From Thiomonas intermedia (GTDB lineage Bacteria; Pseudomonadota; Gammaproteobacteria; Burkholderiales; Burkholderiaceae_C), in the NCBI RefSeq assembly GCF_002028405.1, contig NZ_CP020046.1, positions 186,001-250,000 of the forward strand: a DNA stretch of 64,000 bases, given 5' to 3'. Shown here piece by piece: positions 52,639 to 61,132 of the stretch (positions within the stretch are counted from its first letter, which is position 1; each line of letters starts with the position of its first letter). Made by a program: the position numbers and the translations under genes. The notes under the pieces are model-generated. The model saw only the letters and a list, made by a program, of their open reading frames with translations. It was not told where the DNA came from and made no database searches.

Positions 52639-53106
52639 TTAACCCTGTTTTTCAATCGGTTCGATCATGAATCCACTGCTAGTTGCCAATCGAGCCAACG
52701 CTTCCTTAAGTTTTCTAAAGTGACTCTTCACTTGAAACTCAGGCGCGACTTCGATTTGACAGTGCGCCAAATTATCTGGCTGGCTGGGATCGCCAACAAT
52801 TGGCCGATGAATCGCATCAACAGCGTACCGCTTATTATCATCCGGCGTTGAATTTGGATTTATTTTGATCGACTGAACTGCCCGAACATTCGCCGTCAAA
52901 ATTCCTACAACTCCGTCGTCGGGCCCCTTCTTACTTTCGCTCGGATTATTTCTCATGGAAGAGCGATCAACAGATGGCTTTTCACCGGCATCGTTAAATG
53001 CCATATGAGAAAAAACCAGCTCTCCGTCCTTTATGCAGTATTCCTTTGACGACGGCCTAATGGACCTATATAAATTCTCTTCGTCATCAACGCGCGTCGG
53101 CGCCAT
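52639..53106 (-). CDS. Unrecognised island protein, third gene of TIGR04255 cassette
   Basis: A 155-residue soluble protein with no signal or TM segment. The start reads DDEENLYRSIRPSSKEYC, then DGELVFSHMAFNDAGEKPSVDRSSM, a GVVGILTANVRAVQSI strand, and a C-terminal HCQIEVAPEF...FRKLKEALARLA. I recognise no family with certainty. The AFND-x3-KPSVDR segment is distinctive enough to use as a search key. It begins six bases after the second gene of the cassette, so the two are co-translated. Codon use is less GC-rich than in the flanking core genes. Confidence 0.75.
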   Translation of the reverse strand: MAPTRVDDEENLYRSIRPSSKEYCIKDGELVFSHMAFNDAGEKPSVDRSSMRNNPSESKKGPDDGVVGILTANVRAVQSIKINPNSTPDDNKRYAVDAIHRPIVGDPSQPDNLAHCQIEVAPEFQVKSHFRKLKEALARLATSSGFMIEPIEKQG

Positions 53107-53112
53107 CTTTGA

Positions 53113-53571
53113 TCAGGAAAACAGCCAAAGCCAAATTTTCACAAGATCACCGCCGGAGTTCAAAATTCCGTCCTCCATTTCCGTATCGATGTGCGGGCCC
53201 CAAACTTTGATGTACTCTGCCGCATGCGAGCTAACATAAATTGTTAGCTTCCGCTGCCCCCGCCACCATTCAAATGAGAGTTCCCCATCGCTAGGCACTG
53301 TGATGTGAGCGGGTAGCCATTCACCTTTGTATTGGTTAGAAAAGCATACCAAGTTTTCGAGCAACTCAACTGCCCGCTCTATTGTGGCCGATGGAAGTGC
53401 ATAGCCCTGCTCAGCCACGAGTTGACCCAACTCAAACAATTCTGGATTGTTTGCACCGGAGGTTATCAGAGCACTTTGACTATAAAAATCAAATTCATCC
53501 ATCGAATCGAAGCTATTTAAATATTGAACCCTAGAATCCGGCTGCAGCTTCAAAGAATCAACGCCCATCAT
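53113..53571 (-). CDS. Unrecognised island protein, second gene of TIGR04255 cassette
   Basis: A 152-residue soluble protein without TM or signal. The N-terminal half is acidic and helical (FDSMDEFDFYSQSAL, ATIERAVELLENLVCF). The C-terminal half has a beta-rich, Trp-rich stretch (DGELSFEWWRGQRKLTIYV, EYIKVWGPHIDTEMEDG). The start ATG overlaps the stop of the TIGR04255-family gene (ATGA), a sign of translational coupling and possibly of a stoichiometric partner. No family is assigned. Confidence 0.75.
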   Translation of the reverse strand: MMGVDSLKLQPDSRVQYLNSFDSMDEFDFYSQSALITSGANNPELFELGQLVAEQGYALPSATIERAVELLENLVCFSNQYKGEWLPAHITVPSDGELSFEWWRGQRKLTIYVSSHAAEYIKVWGPHIDTEMEDGILNSGGDLVKIWLWLFS

Positions 53572-54308
53572 GATATCAACTCCCGAGTGTTATCCGTGAT
53601 GCAAGCTTCAAACAATCTATTTTTTGCACTGCTGAAAGCATCCAGAATTTCCCAAATCATATTATCATTGGCGTCCATTTTACTTTCAACAGATATATCA
53701 AAGTCAAGCACCAATTCAGAAATGCTCGCTTGAGATTTTCCACCTTTTACATTTATTAAAGCCCGCGCTCCAGGCGCAACGTCATCCATGCCAATCTCGA
53801 GCCGCATATCAAATCGCCCAGATGGGGGAAAGTCTTTAGGAACATTTGGGTAAATATTTAGATACTTCCTAGTGTCAAATGTAGATTCTGATATATTAAT
53901 TTTATTAATCACGCGCACCGCAACACGGGCGACATCCTTTGCGGAGGTAGCAGACAGAAATTTTTCCCAATAATCTCTTGCCTCACCACTGAATTGTGGC
54001 CATTCCGTATACGGAGGAAGGTGACTGTAGGAGAACCCGATCTTCTGTGCCTGCAGAACTCTGGATTTGTCCTCTGCCGAGTACCGGTATCCAAAGGGCT
54101 CTTGGGAATTCTGAAAGGATGCTGACATCCCCCCCCGCTCCCCTCCCATCTGCACACCCATGGTGACGTTGTAGGTGGGCAACACAATAGGAAGCCGGTC
54201 ACTGACGGCGGATCGAATTCTCTCTAGCGACGACACCTCAATCTTCCCGGGGTCTGCAACGCGGAGGTCAATTACAGCCTCAGCGATCGGAGCGTTTGCG
54301 TAGTGCAT
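53568..54308 (-). CDS. TIGR04255-family protein
   Basis: A 246-residue protein that opens with NAPIAEAVIDLRV, the hallmark start of the TIGR04255 family (sporadically distributed, uncharacterised). Further family-like parts are GYRYSAEDKSRVLQAQKIGFSYSHLPPY, a YWEKF helix, VARVAVRVINKINI and a C-terminal DANDNMIWEILDAFSSAKNRLFEACIT. It has no known catalytic motif and appears to be a two-layer alpha/beta fold. First gene of a three-gene island cassette. Its patchy distribution and location in a tRNA island suggest a role in defence or conflict, which is inference. Confidence 0.8.
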   Translation of the reverse strand: MHYANAPIAEAVIDLRVADPGKIEVSSLERIRSAVSDRLPIVLPTYNVTMGVQMGGERGGMSASFQNSQEPFGYRYSAEDKSRVLQAQKIGFSYSHLPPYTEWPQFSGEARDYWEKFLSATSAKDVARVAVRVINKINISESTFDTRKYLNIYPNVPKDFPPSGRFDMRLEIGMDDVAPGARALINVKGGKSQASISELVLDFDISVESKMDANDNMIWEILDAFSSAKNRLFEACITDNTRELIS

Positions 54309-54667
54309 GCTTCCCTGATATCTGGTGGTTCAGTCCGTAACTTCAACGACTCATCGCTGCTCGACTTGAGCGAGGCGCGAGCCAGCGGGCCAACAAGTCC
54401 CTCGCGCGCCTCTGCTGGAACCTCAATGAAATTTGATCATAGCCCAGCAATGTGTGGGACAAGACAAGCTGGATATGCGCGGAAAATTCAGAGTGGCCCG
54501 CTTGGATCCTTCGTCGACGCACCCCGTGCGGACAATCACAAAGTCGTCTACTTGACACGATCGCTTTGCCCCTGCAGGGCTACAGCATTTCGGCAACAGA
54601 ACGGCAACAAAAATTGCCGATTTTCTAAGGCACCGACCCGAACGACTATATAAGTCGTTGATTTTAT
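54309..54667. other. Right-end non-coding part of the tRNA-Pro island
   Basis: About 360 bases between the cassette start and tRNA-Pro. It should hold the cassette promoter on the minus strand; AGGGAAGC before the ATG is the ribosome-binding site. Near the tRNA are repeats described separately and a palindrome ACGACT-ATATA-AGTCGT (about 54640-54656) that now follows the tRNA. Confidence 0.55.
54591..54619. repeat. Repeats resembling integrase arm sites or a terminator
   Basis: CGGCAACA occurs twice (54591-54598 and 54602-54609), with an inverted TTGCCG at 54614-54619. The second copy and the inverted one can also form a short hairpin followed by ATTTT. Position 50-75 bases from the att core fits arm-type integrase binding sites. 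Confidence 0.4.
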
Positions 54668-54744
<77 letters not shown>

Positions 54745-54759
54745 ACGAAACAGGACATT

Positions 54760-55896
54760 CTACCGACTCGTGCCGAGGGGCTGGGTGCCGGCTTGGGCCA
54801 GGGCCCAGTCGAGATGGTCCCGCAACAGGGGATCCGCATGGGCTCGCGCGTTCTGCAGGGCCTGTACGGCGGCCTGGCGCCAAGCGACATCACGATGTTC
54901 GCGCAGGCCGTTGCCCAGGGCGACCGCCAGATTGCGCCGCCAGCGGGTGTAGCCGATGCGGTGTATCGCGCTGCCTTCGGTGCGTGTCGCGAACTCGGCC
55001 TCGGTCCATGCCCAAAGGTCGAGCAGCACGGCCTGATCGAGACCATGCCGCACCTCGAAGTCGGGCAGCGGACTGCGCTGGGCATGGCGGTTCCAGGGGC
55101 AGATCAGCTGGCAGTCGTCGCAGCCGTAGATGCGATTGCCGATCAGCGGACGCAGCTCGAGAGGAATCGCACCGTCATGCTCGATCGTCAGATAAGAGAT
55201 GCAGCGCCGCGCGTCGAGCTGTGCCGGGCCGATGATGGCGCGGGTGGGGCAAATGTCGATGCATTTGCGACAGCTGCCGCAGTGCGCGCTCGTGGGCGCA
55301 TCGACGGGCAGAGGCAGACCGACGAAGATCTCGCCCAGGAAGAACATCGAGCCGCTGTCGCGCTGCAGCAGCAGGGTGTGCTTGCCGCGCCAGCCCAGTC
55401 CGGCGCGCGTGGCAAGTTCTACTTCCAGCGCGGGCGCCGAGTCGGTGAACACGCGCACCACGCCCGGATCGATCTGGGCCGCGATGTGATCGGCCAGCTG
55501 CTTGAGTTTTCGCCGCAGCACCTTGTGATAGTCCCTGCCCCGGGCGTAGAGCGACACGGTGGCCGCTTCGGGCTGCGCCAGCCGCTGCCATTCCACCTCG
55601 CGCCAGTTGCCGGGGGCGTTGCGCGGCAGGTAATCCATGCGCGCGGTGATGACCCGCAGCGTGCCCGGCACCAGTTCGGCGGGACGGGCGCGCATGAGTC
55701 CGTGCCGCCGCATGTAGTCCATGCCGCCATGATGGCCTGCCGCCAGCCAGTCCAGCAAAGGCGCTTCGGCTTCGCGCAGATCTACGCCGGTGATGCCGAT
55801 TTGCGAGAATCCCAGCGCACGTCCCTGCTGTTTGATGTCCTGCGCCAGCGCGTGCAGATCCTTGGGCGATGTGCCGAGTTGCTCCATCCGCCTCAT
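54760..55896 (-). CDS. queG: Epoxyqueuosine reductase QueG
   Basis: A 378-residue cobalamin- and 4Fe-4S-dependent enzyme that makes the last step of queuosine in tRNA anticodons. Two ferredoxin-like cluster motifs are visible ([16 protein letters not shown] and [11 protein letters not shown]), together with YGRDYHK-like [14 protein letters not shown] and the substrate-binding [22 protein letters not shown]. The C-terminal HEAT-like repeats are present. It lies 15 bases upstream of tRNA-Pro and is divergent from tsaE, with 14 bases between start codons. Confidence 0.96.
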   Translation of the reverse strand: MRRMEQLGTSPKDLHALAQDIKQQGRALGFSQIGITGVDLREAEAPLLDWLAAGHHGGMDYMRRHGLMRARPAELVPGTLRVITARMDYLPRNAPGNWREVEWQRLAQPEAATVSLYARGRDYHKVLRRKLKQLADHIAAQIDPGVVRVFTDSAPALEVELATRAGLGWRGKHTLLLQRDSGSMFFLGEIFVGLPLPVDAPTSAHCGSCRKCIDICPTRAIIGPAQLDARRCISYLTIEHDGAIPLELRPLIGNRIYGCDDCQLICPWNRHAQRSPLPDFEVRHGLDQAVLLDLWAWTEAEFATRTEGSAIHRIGYTRWRRNLAVALGNGLREHRDVAWRQAAVQALQNARAHADPLLRDHLDWALAQAGTQPLGTSR

Positions 55897-55910
55897 TCTA
55901 GAAATCCATC

Positions 55911-56435
55911 ATGCCTCCTGTCGCCATCACGCTGCAGCTCGCCGACGAACACGACACCGAAACGCTTGCAAGCGCGCTGGCTTTGGCGTGGACGCAACAC
56001 CCAGAGCGGCGCCTTCTGATCACCCTCGACGGCGACCTCGGCGCAGGGAAAACCACCTTTGCACGCGCCTTTCTCCGCGCGCTGGGTGTGCAGGGGCGCA
56101 TCAAAAGTCCCAGTTTCAGCCTGCTGGAGGAGTACAACCTCGACATTCCCGACCTACAATTCAAGGGAACTCTTCAGACCTCCGCCTATCACATTGATCT
56201 TTATCGCTTTTCAGACCCGCATGAGTGGGACGATTCAGGATTGCGCGATGTCGTAGGCGGACCGGGGATCAGTCTGGTCGAGTGGCCGCAGCGCGCACAG
56301 GGACTCTTGCCCCTGGCCGACTTGAGCGTGCACCTCGAGCCCGAAGGCGAGCAGCGTCGCTGCACCTTGCGCGCCACGACTGAACAGGGACAGCGATTGG
56401 TTCGCACCCTGCCGGAGGGTTTGAAGTCCGGTTGA
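55911..56435 (+). CDS. tsaE: tRNA threonylcarbamoyladenosine biosynthesis protein TsaE
   Basis: A 174-residue P-loop ATPase of the t6A pathway, acting with TsaB and TsaD. Walker A is LDGDLGAGKTTFARAFLRAL and the switch-like KSPSFSLLEEYN and HIDLYRF motifs are complete. A short insert (LDIPDLQFKGTLQTSAY) sits between the last two, slightly longer than in E. coli. It is followed by amiC, the classical tsaE-ami order. Confidence 0.95.
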   Translation: MPPVAITLQLADEHDTETLASALALAWTQHPERRLLITLDGDLGAGKTTFARAFLRALGVQGRIKSPSFSLLEEYNLDIPDLQFKGTLQTSAYHIDLYRFSDPHEWDDSGLRDVVGGPGISLVEWPQRAQGLLPLADLSVHLEPEGEQRRCTLRATTEQGQRLVRTLPEGLKSG

Positions 56436-56483
56436 CGCCGTGGGTGGCTCCTGCAACCCCGGTTTTGGAGCAGGAGCTTGAAT

Positions 56484-57908
56484 ATGTTGACCCCACCGCG
56501 CCGGCGTTTTCTCGTGCAATCATCCAGCCTCGTGCTGCTGTTGACGGCGCCCATGATCGCGCGTGGCGCGACGCTGATGTCCATCCGCGTCTGGCCCGCG
56601 CCGGAATACACCCGGTTGACGCTGGAGTCCGACGGGGCCCTGAGCGCCACGCATCAGGTCTTGAGTGATCCGCCTCGGCTCGTGGTCGACATCCAGGGAC
56701 TGCAGCTCGACAACCAGTTGCGCGATCTCGCGGGCAAGGTCAAGTCGGACGATCCCTTCATCAAGGATGTGCGCGTTGGCCAGTTCAAGCCCGATGTGGT
56801 GCGTCTGGTCATCGACCTGAAGCAGGCCGTCAAACCGCAGGTCTTCAGCCTTCTGCCGGTGGCGGCCTATCAGAACCGGCTGGTTTTCGATCTCTACCCC
56901 GCCCACTCGGGCGATCGGCTGATGGCCTTCATGCAACAGCAGGAAACACTCGACCGCGAGCGCCAGCTCGGCGCCAGCGGCGCCCCGCCGCAAACGCTGG
57001 CTCAGACCGGGCAGCACGATTCACTGGGCGACTGGATTCGCCAACACCGAAGTGAACTCGATAACCAGCCCCAGCAGTTTGCCCAGACCGAGCCCCGCAG
57101 CACCCCGCCTCGCCAGCAGGTGGCCACCCCATCCGACGATCTGGCCGACAGCCCTCCTTCGCGCCCCGACCCCGTGCGTCGTGACCGCCGTAACTTCCGT
57201 ACCGTCCTGCTGGCCATCGACCCCGGCCATGGCGGCGAAGATCCGGGGGCCACGGGGCCCAGCGGCGTCCATGAAAAAGATGTGGTGCTGCTCATCGCCC
57301 GCCATTTGCGCGATCTGGCGCAGAACACGCCTCACATGCGGGTCATGATGACGCGGGACAGCGATTTTTTCGTGCCGCTCTGGACGCGGGTGGAGAAGGC
57401 GCAATCGGCCAACGCCGACCTGTTCACCTCCATCCATGCCGACGGCTGGTTCACGCCGGATGCCCGCGGCGCCTCGGTGTACTGCCTGTCCGAAGGCGGC
57501 GCCACCAGCGTGGAGGCCCGACTGATGGCGCAGCGCGAAAATGCGGCGGACGCGATCGGCGGCATCGACATCAATTCGCGCAGCTATCAGGTGGCGAAGG
57601 TACTGCTCGACATGTCCACCACGGCGAAGATCAATGCCAGCCTGAAAATGGCCCGCCCCACCCTCGGCAAAATGGGCGAACTGGTGCACCTGCATTCCAA
57701 GCAGGTGCAGCAGGCCGGATTCGCCGTGCTGAAGTCGCCCAGCATTCCTTCCATGCTGGTCGAAACCGCCTTCATCAGCAACCCGGAAGAAGAAGCGCGC
57801 CTTCAGACCCCGGCCTACCGCAAGCAGATCGCCCGCGCCATTTTCGAAGGCCTGCGCGCCTACCTCGACACCAACCCGCCGCTGGCTCGTCGCCGCATCC
57901 TGACCTGA
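56484..57908 (+). CDS. amiC: N-acetylmuramoyl-L-alanine amidase (AmiC type)
   Basis: A 474-residue peptidoglycan amidase for daughter-cell separation. The Tat-like signal (RRRFLVQSSSLVLLL) is followed by an AMIN domain (about residues 35-135, SIRVWPAPEYTRLTLE), a Gln/Pro-rich linker, and the zinc-dependent Amidase_3 domain (about 235-465): LAIDPGHGGEDPGATG, TSIHADGWF, and the catalytic Glu in MLVETAFISNPEEEARL. I use the ATG at 56484, with AGGAG in front, rather than a TTG six bases earlier. Confidence 0.96.
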   Translation: MLTPPRRRFLVQSSSLVLLLTAPMIARGATLMSIRVWPAPEYTRLTLESDGALSATHQVLSDPPRLVVDIQGLQLDNQLRDLAGKVKSDDPFIKDVRVGQFKPDVVRLVIDLKQAVKPQVFSLLPVAAYQNRLVFDLYPAHSGDRLMAFMQQQETLDRERQLGASGAPPQTLAQTGQHDSLGDWIRQHRSELDNQPQQFAQTEPRSTPPRQQVATPSDDLADSPPSRPDPVRRDRRNFRTVLLAIDPGHGGEDPGATGPSGVHEKDVVLLIARHLRDLAQNTPHMRVMMTRDSDFFVPLWTRVEKAQSANADLFTSIHADGWFTPDARGASVYCLSEGGATSVEARLMAQRENAADAIGGIDINSRSYQVAKVLLDMSTTAKINASLKMARPTLGKMGELVHLHSKQVQQAGFAVLKSPSIPSMLVETAFISNPEEEARLQTPAYRKQIARAIFEGLRAYLDTNPPLARRRILT

Positions 57909-57926
57909 GCGGCGCTGAGCCAGGCC

Positions 57927-58436
57927 TCAAAGCGCCAGACCGAGCTGCTCTCGGCTGACGACCACGCCGTCTTCGTCCGCGTACAGCCACTCGCCGGGTC
58001 GCACGATCACGTCCTGGATGTTCACCACGGCGTCCACCATTCCCTGCCCGTGTTTGTCGGGCGGGGCTGGCATCGTGGCCAGCGCCAGGACACCCACCGG
58101 AACCTGCTGGATTTCGTGGACATCACGAACGCAGCCATTGATCACCACGCCGGCCCAGCCATTCTTGGCGGCCAGCGCGGCCAGATTGCCCCCCAGAAGC
58201 GCGCGCTTCATCGAGGCCGCCCCGTCCACCACCAGTACGCGAGCCATGCCCGCCGTTTCCAGCGACGCCCGCAGCAAGGCGTTGTCGTCGCGGCATTGGA
58301 TGGTCGCAATCTGACCGCGGAACCGGCTGATCTTGCCGAAGGAACGGAAAACCGGCGGCAGCACGCGCAAGTCGTTGCTGTGCAGGGCCTCGCGATGCGC
58401 GTCGCACAGATCGCAGGTTGAAAACAAAGCGTGCAT
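57927..58436 (-). CDS. rraA: RraA-family protein
   Basis: A 169-residue protein of the RraA/HMG aldolase family. It has TCDLCDAHREAL, the Gly-rich VDGAASMKRALLGGNLAALAAKNGWAGVVINGCVRDV signature and a C-terminal VRPGEWLYADEDGVVVS. It could be the RNase E activity regulator or a 4-hydroxy-4-methyl-2-oxoglutarate/oxaloacetate aldolase; sequence alone does not decide. The ATG at 58436 has GGAGAAAAGG before it. Convergent with amiC. Confidence 0.9.
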   Translation of the reverse strand: MHALFSTCDLCDAHREALHSNDLRVLPPVFRSFGKISRFRGQIATIQCRDDNALLRASLETAGMARVLVVDGAASMKRALLGGNLAALAAKNGWAGVVINGCVRDVHEIQQVPVGVLALATMPAPPDKHGQGMVDAVVNIQDVIVRPGEWLYADEDGVVVSREQLGLAL

Positions 58437-58564
58437 GACCTTTTCTCCCCAACGCATTTTCAAGACTTGTCCATTGGAGCAGACACCTCCGGCGCCTGCG
58501 CTGTGTCAGGTCAAGTCCTCTACGATGTCGCCCTTGCCTTGTCCTCTCATTGCTGACCGCATCC

Positions 58565-59464
58565 ATGCCCACCCTCGCGCTCAAAGTCGATGTCGACACC
58601 CTTCGGGGCACGCTTGAAGGCGTACCCGCGCTGCTTCGCCTGCTCGACAGACATCAACTCCGCGCAACCTTTCTGTTCAGCCTTGGGCCGGACCACACCG
58701 GGCGCGCTCTCAAGCGCGTGTTTCGCCCGGGCTTTCTCGCCAAAGTCCGGCGCACCTCGGTGACCAGCCACTACGGCCTGAAGACCCTGCTGTACGGCAC
58801 CTTGCTGCCCGGCCCCGACATCGGCCGACGTGCCGCCGGGCCCATGCGCGATGCCGCTCGCAACGGCCACGAAACGGGGGTCCATACCTGGGATCACATC
58901 CTTTGGCAGGACGCCGTGGTGCGCAAGAGTGCCGACTGGACCCGTCACCAGCTTCAACTCGCCGTCGACCGCTATGGCGATCTTTTTGGTCACGCCCCGC
59001 AGGTTCACGGTGCGGCCGGCTGGCAGATGAACGAAGCCGCCTACCGACTGGAGCAGGAGCTGGGCTTCACCCTGGCGTCGGACGGACGCGGCGCGCATCC
59101 CTTTTTTCCCGTCGTCCAAGGCCAGGCCCTGAAGGTGCCGCAGCTGCCGACCACCTTGCCGACACTCGACGAGTTGATCGGCGTGGACGGGCTCCATGCC
59201 GACAACGTGGCCGATCACCTCCTGCGACTGAGCACGGACGGACGCGATCACGTCTACACCCTGCATGCGGAACTCGAAGGCGGACAACTCGCCCCCGTGT
59301 TCGACCGCCTGTTGCAAGGCTGGAAGGCCGCCGGTCTGCATTGCACGACCCTGCGCGGCTATGCCGACACCCTGAATCTGACCGCGCTGCCGCGTCACAC
59401 CGTCGGGCTCGGCACCATTCCCGGGCGCAGCGGCACTCTCGCCTTGCAGGGCGCCGCCGCATGA
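58565..59464 (+). CDS. arnD: ArnD-like polysaccharide deacetylase
   Basis: A 299-residue NodB-like deacetylase. It has the opening LALKVDVDTLRGTLEGVPALLRLLDRHQLRATFLFSLGPDHTGRA, a metal-binding GVHTWDHILWQD, and FGHAPQVHGAAGWQMN. The pattern is that of 4-deoxy-4-formamido-L-arabinose-phosphoundecaprenol deformylase, which acts in lipid A modification with aminoarabinose. No other arn gene is in the window. I use the ATG at 58565; a TTG is 15 bases upstream. It overlaps the DUF1289 gene by four bases. Confidence 0.88.
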   Translation: MPTLALKVDVDTLRGTLEGVPALLRLLDRHQLRATFLFSLGPDHTGRALKRVFRPGFLAKVRRTSVTSHYGLKTLLYGTLLPGPDIGRRAAGPMRDAARNGHETGVHTWDHILWQDAVVRKSADWTRHQLQLAVDRYGDLFGHAPQVHGAAGWQMNEAAYRLEQELGFTLASDGRGAHPFFPVVQGQALKVPQLPTTLPTLDELIGVDGLHADNVADHLLRLSTDGRDHVYTLHAELEGGQLAPVFDRLLQGWKAAGLHCTTLRGYADTLNLTALPRHTVGLGTIPGRSGTLALQGAAA

Positions 59465-59664
59465 GCGAGCCCCCGGCCAGCGACGCCGGCGAGCCCGACA
59501 CCCCCTGCGTCGGTGTGTGTTCCACGGGTTTTGACGACGTTTGCCGCGGCTGTCTGCGCACGGCCGTCGAAGTGGGCCGCTGGGTCGAGATGAGTCCCGA
59601 GGAAAAGCGCACTGTCTGGCGCCGCATCCTGGCGGCGGGCTACGTTCCACGGCGCCAGGAATGA
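59461..59664 (+). CDS. DUF1289 (Cys-rich) small protein
   Basis: A 67-residue protein with four Cys at 16, 20, 28 and 31 (PCVGVCSTGFDDVCRGCLRT), then WVEMSPEEKRTVWRRI, the DUF1289 pattern. It is probably a small metal- or cluster-binding protein of unknown role. It starts with ATGA overlapping the deacetylase stop. Confidence 0.9.
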   Translation: MSEPPASDAGEPDTPCVGVCSTGFDDVCRGCLRTAVEVGRWVEMSPEEKRTVWRRILAAGYVPRRQE

Positions 59665-59780
59665 CTTGCATCTCATCAACTCTTGGGCTTCGCATCCAAT
59701 CCTAGGATTGCTGCATCGCACCAAGGCCGAATCCCTTGTTAGTATCGATGGCACTTTCAACCCACGCGCCGACGAACAAC

Positions 59781-60659
59781 ATGCTTCCGACCATCACCAA
59801 AGCCGTCTTTCCCGTCGCCGGTCTCGGCACGCGCTTCCTGCCCGCGACCAAGGCCACCCCGAAAGAAATGATGCCGGTGGTCGACAAGCCGCTGATCCAG
59901 TACGCGGTCGAAGAAGCCTATGCCGCGGGCGTGACCGAAATGATCTTCGTCACGGGCCGCCACAAACGCGCCATCGAAGACCACTTCGACACCGCCTACG
60001 AACTCGAACATGAACTCGAAGCTGCGGGAAAACAGGCCTTGCTGGAGGTGGTTCGCAGCGTCAAGCCCGACAACGTCCAATGCGTGTTCGTGCGCCAGCC
60101 GGTCGCCAACGGGCTGGGCGCCGCCGTGTTGTGCGCCGAGCGTCTGGTCGGCAGCGAGCCGTTCGCCGTCATCCTCGCCGACGACTTGCTGGTGGGTGAG
60201 CCGCCCGTCATGGCGCAGATGGTCGACATCCACAGCCGCCATGGCCGCAGCGTCATTGCGACCGAAGAGGTGCCACGCGAGCACACCAAACGCTACGGCA
60301 TCGTCAGCGGCCAGGAGATCACCCCGGGGCTGACCTCGCTTTCGGGCATCGTGGAAAAACCGGCGCCCGACGTCGCGCCGAGCACCCAGGCCGTGGTGGG
60401 CCGCTACATCCTCAGCCCCCGCGTGTTTCATCATCTGCGTCACGGCAAGCCCGGTGCCGGTGGCGAAATCCAGTTGACCGACGGCATCTCCGCGCTGCTG
60501 CGTGAAGAAGCGGTTTACGCCTACCGCTACAGCGGTCGCCGCTTCGACTGCGGAAGCAAAATGGGTTATCTCGAAGCCACCGTGCAGTTGGGCATGAGTC
60601 ACCCTGAGACCGGGCCGGAATTCAGCGCCTACATCAACAGCCTGCGCGCCGAGGGCTGA
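59781..60659 (+). CDS. galU: UTP-glucose-1-phosphate uridylyltransferase
   Basis: A 292-residue nucleotidyltransferase making UDP-glucose. It has [32 protein letters not shown], the typical GalU start, [13 protein letters not shown] and the later KPAPDVAPS and [15 protein letters not shown]. The ATG at 59781 directly precedes the conserved start; upstream in-frame ATGs (59736, 59748) give an unlikely tail. It draws on the same glucose 1-phosphate pool as glgC. Confidence 0.96.
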   Translation: MLPTITKAVFPVAGLGTRFLPATKATPKEMMPVVDKPLIQYAVEEAYAAGVTEMIFVTGRHKRAIEDHFDTAYELEHELEAAGKQALLEVVRSVKPDNVQCVFVRQPVANGLGAAVLCAERLVGSEPFAVILADDLLVGEPPVMAQMVDIHSRHGRSVIATEEVPREHTKRYGIVSGQEITPGLTSLSGIVEKPAPDVAPSTQAVVGRYILSPRVFHHLRHGKPGAGGEIQLTDGISALLREEAVYAYRYSGRRFDCGSKMGYLEATVQLGMSHPETGPEFSAYINSLRAEG

Positions 60660-60736
60660 ACAGCATCGCCTTGTCGGCAAGGCCAGCGGCGCCCGATTCT
60701 GCAGCGAGCGCCGGGTTCGACAGATCGTTCCGCGCC

Positions 60737-60985
60737 TCAGCGCCGACGAAGCAGATGGTGGTACTCGCCGCCCTCGGTCTTCTGCTCGACCAGGGCGTTG
60801 CCGGTCTGGCGAGCAAAAGCCTGAAAATCCCGGACCGAACCGCCGTCGGTGGACACCACGCGCAGCACTTGACCGCTCTGCATCTGCGCGAGCGCTTTCT
60901 TGGCCTTGAGGATGGGCAGCGGGCAGTTCAGTCCGCGCGTATCCAGATCGACATCAATCACGGGTTGATCCACTCGGTTCTCCAT
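60737..60985 (-). CDS. tusA: TusA/SirA-family sulfurtransferase
   Basis: An 82-residue protein with DTRGLNCPLPILKAKKAL, the CPxP motif with the persulfide Cys at residue 21, then SGQVLRVVSTDGGSVRDF. It carries sulfur as a persulfide for tRNA thiolation or, in sulfur oxidisers, for cytoplasmic sulfur trafficking. It is single and not next to dsr, hdr or rhodanese genes here, so the role stays open. Confidence 0.92.
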   Translation of the reverse strand: MENRVDQPVIDVDLDTRGLNCPLPILKAKKALAQMQSGQVLRVVSTDGGSVRDFQAFARQTGNALVEQKTEGGEYHHLLRRR

Positions 60986-61132
60986 TGTTAGGCGCGATGC
61001 CTTGCATTCTAGGAGCCTGGCGGGCTTGAGTCGCGTGGAGCGAAAAAGGGTGGGGGGATGACCTGTGGTGGCGCACTGAAGACGAGGGTGTCCCTGACGA
61101 CAATAGGTGACTCCCGTCCGTAGACCTCCGCC

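Larger units (their letters stand above)
52399..54667. mobile_element. Small genomic island in tRNA-Pro, no integrase
   Basis: A 2.27-kb insert between the two 41-bp tRNA-Pro repeats. It contains a fragment of a SRAP gene at the left end, a three-gene minus-strand cassette in visibly AT-richer DNA, and at the right end short repeats that look like integrase arm sites. No integrase or transposase gene is inside. The element has therefore either lost its integrase or was mobilised in trans. Confidence 0.85.

Noticed and set aside
54303-54653. A 116-codon plus-strand frame at the right end of the island
   Set aside because: No ribosome-binding site, no motif, biased composition; it runs across the probable cassette promoter and the repeat zone.
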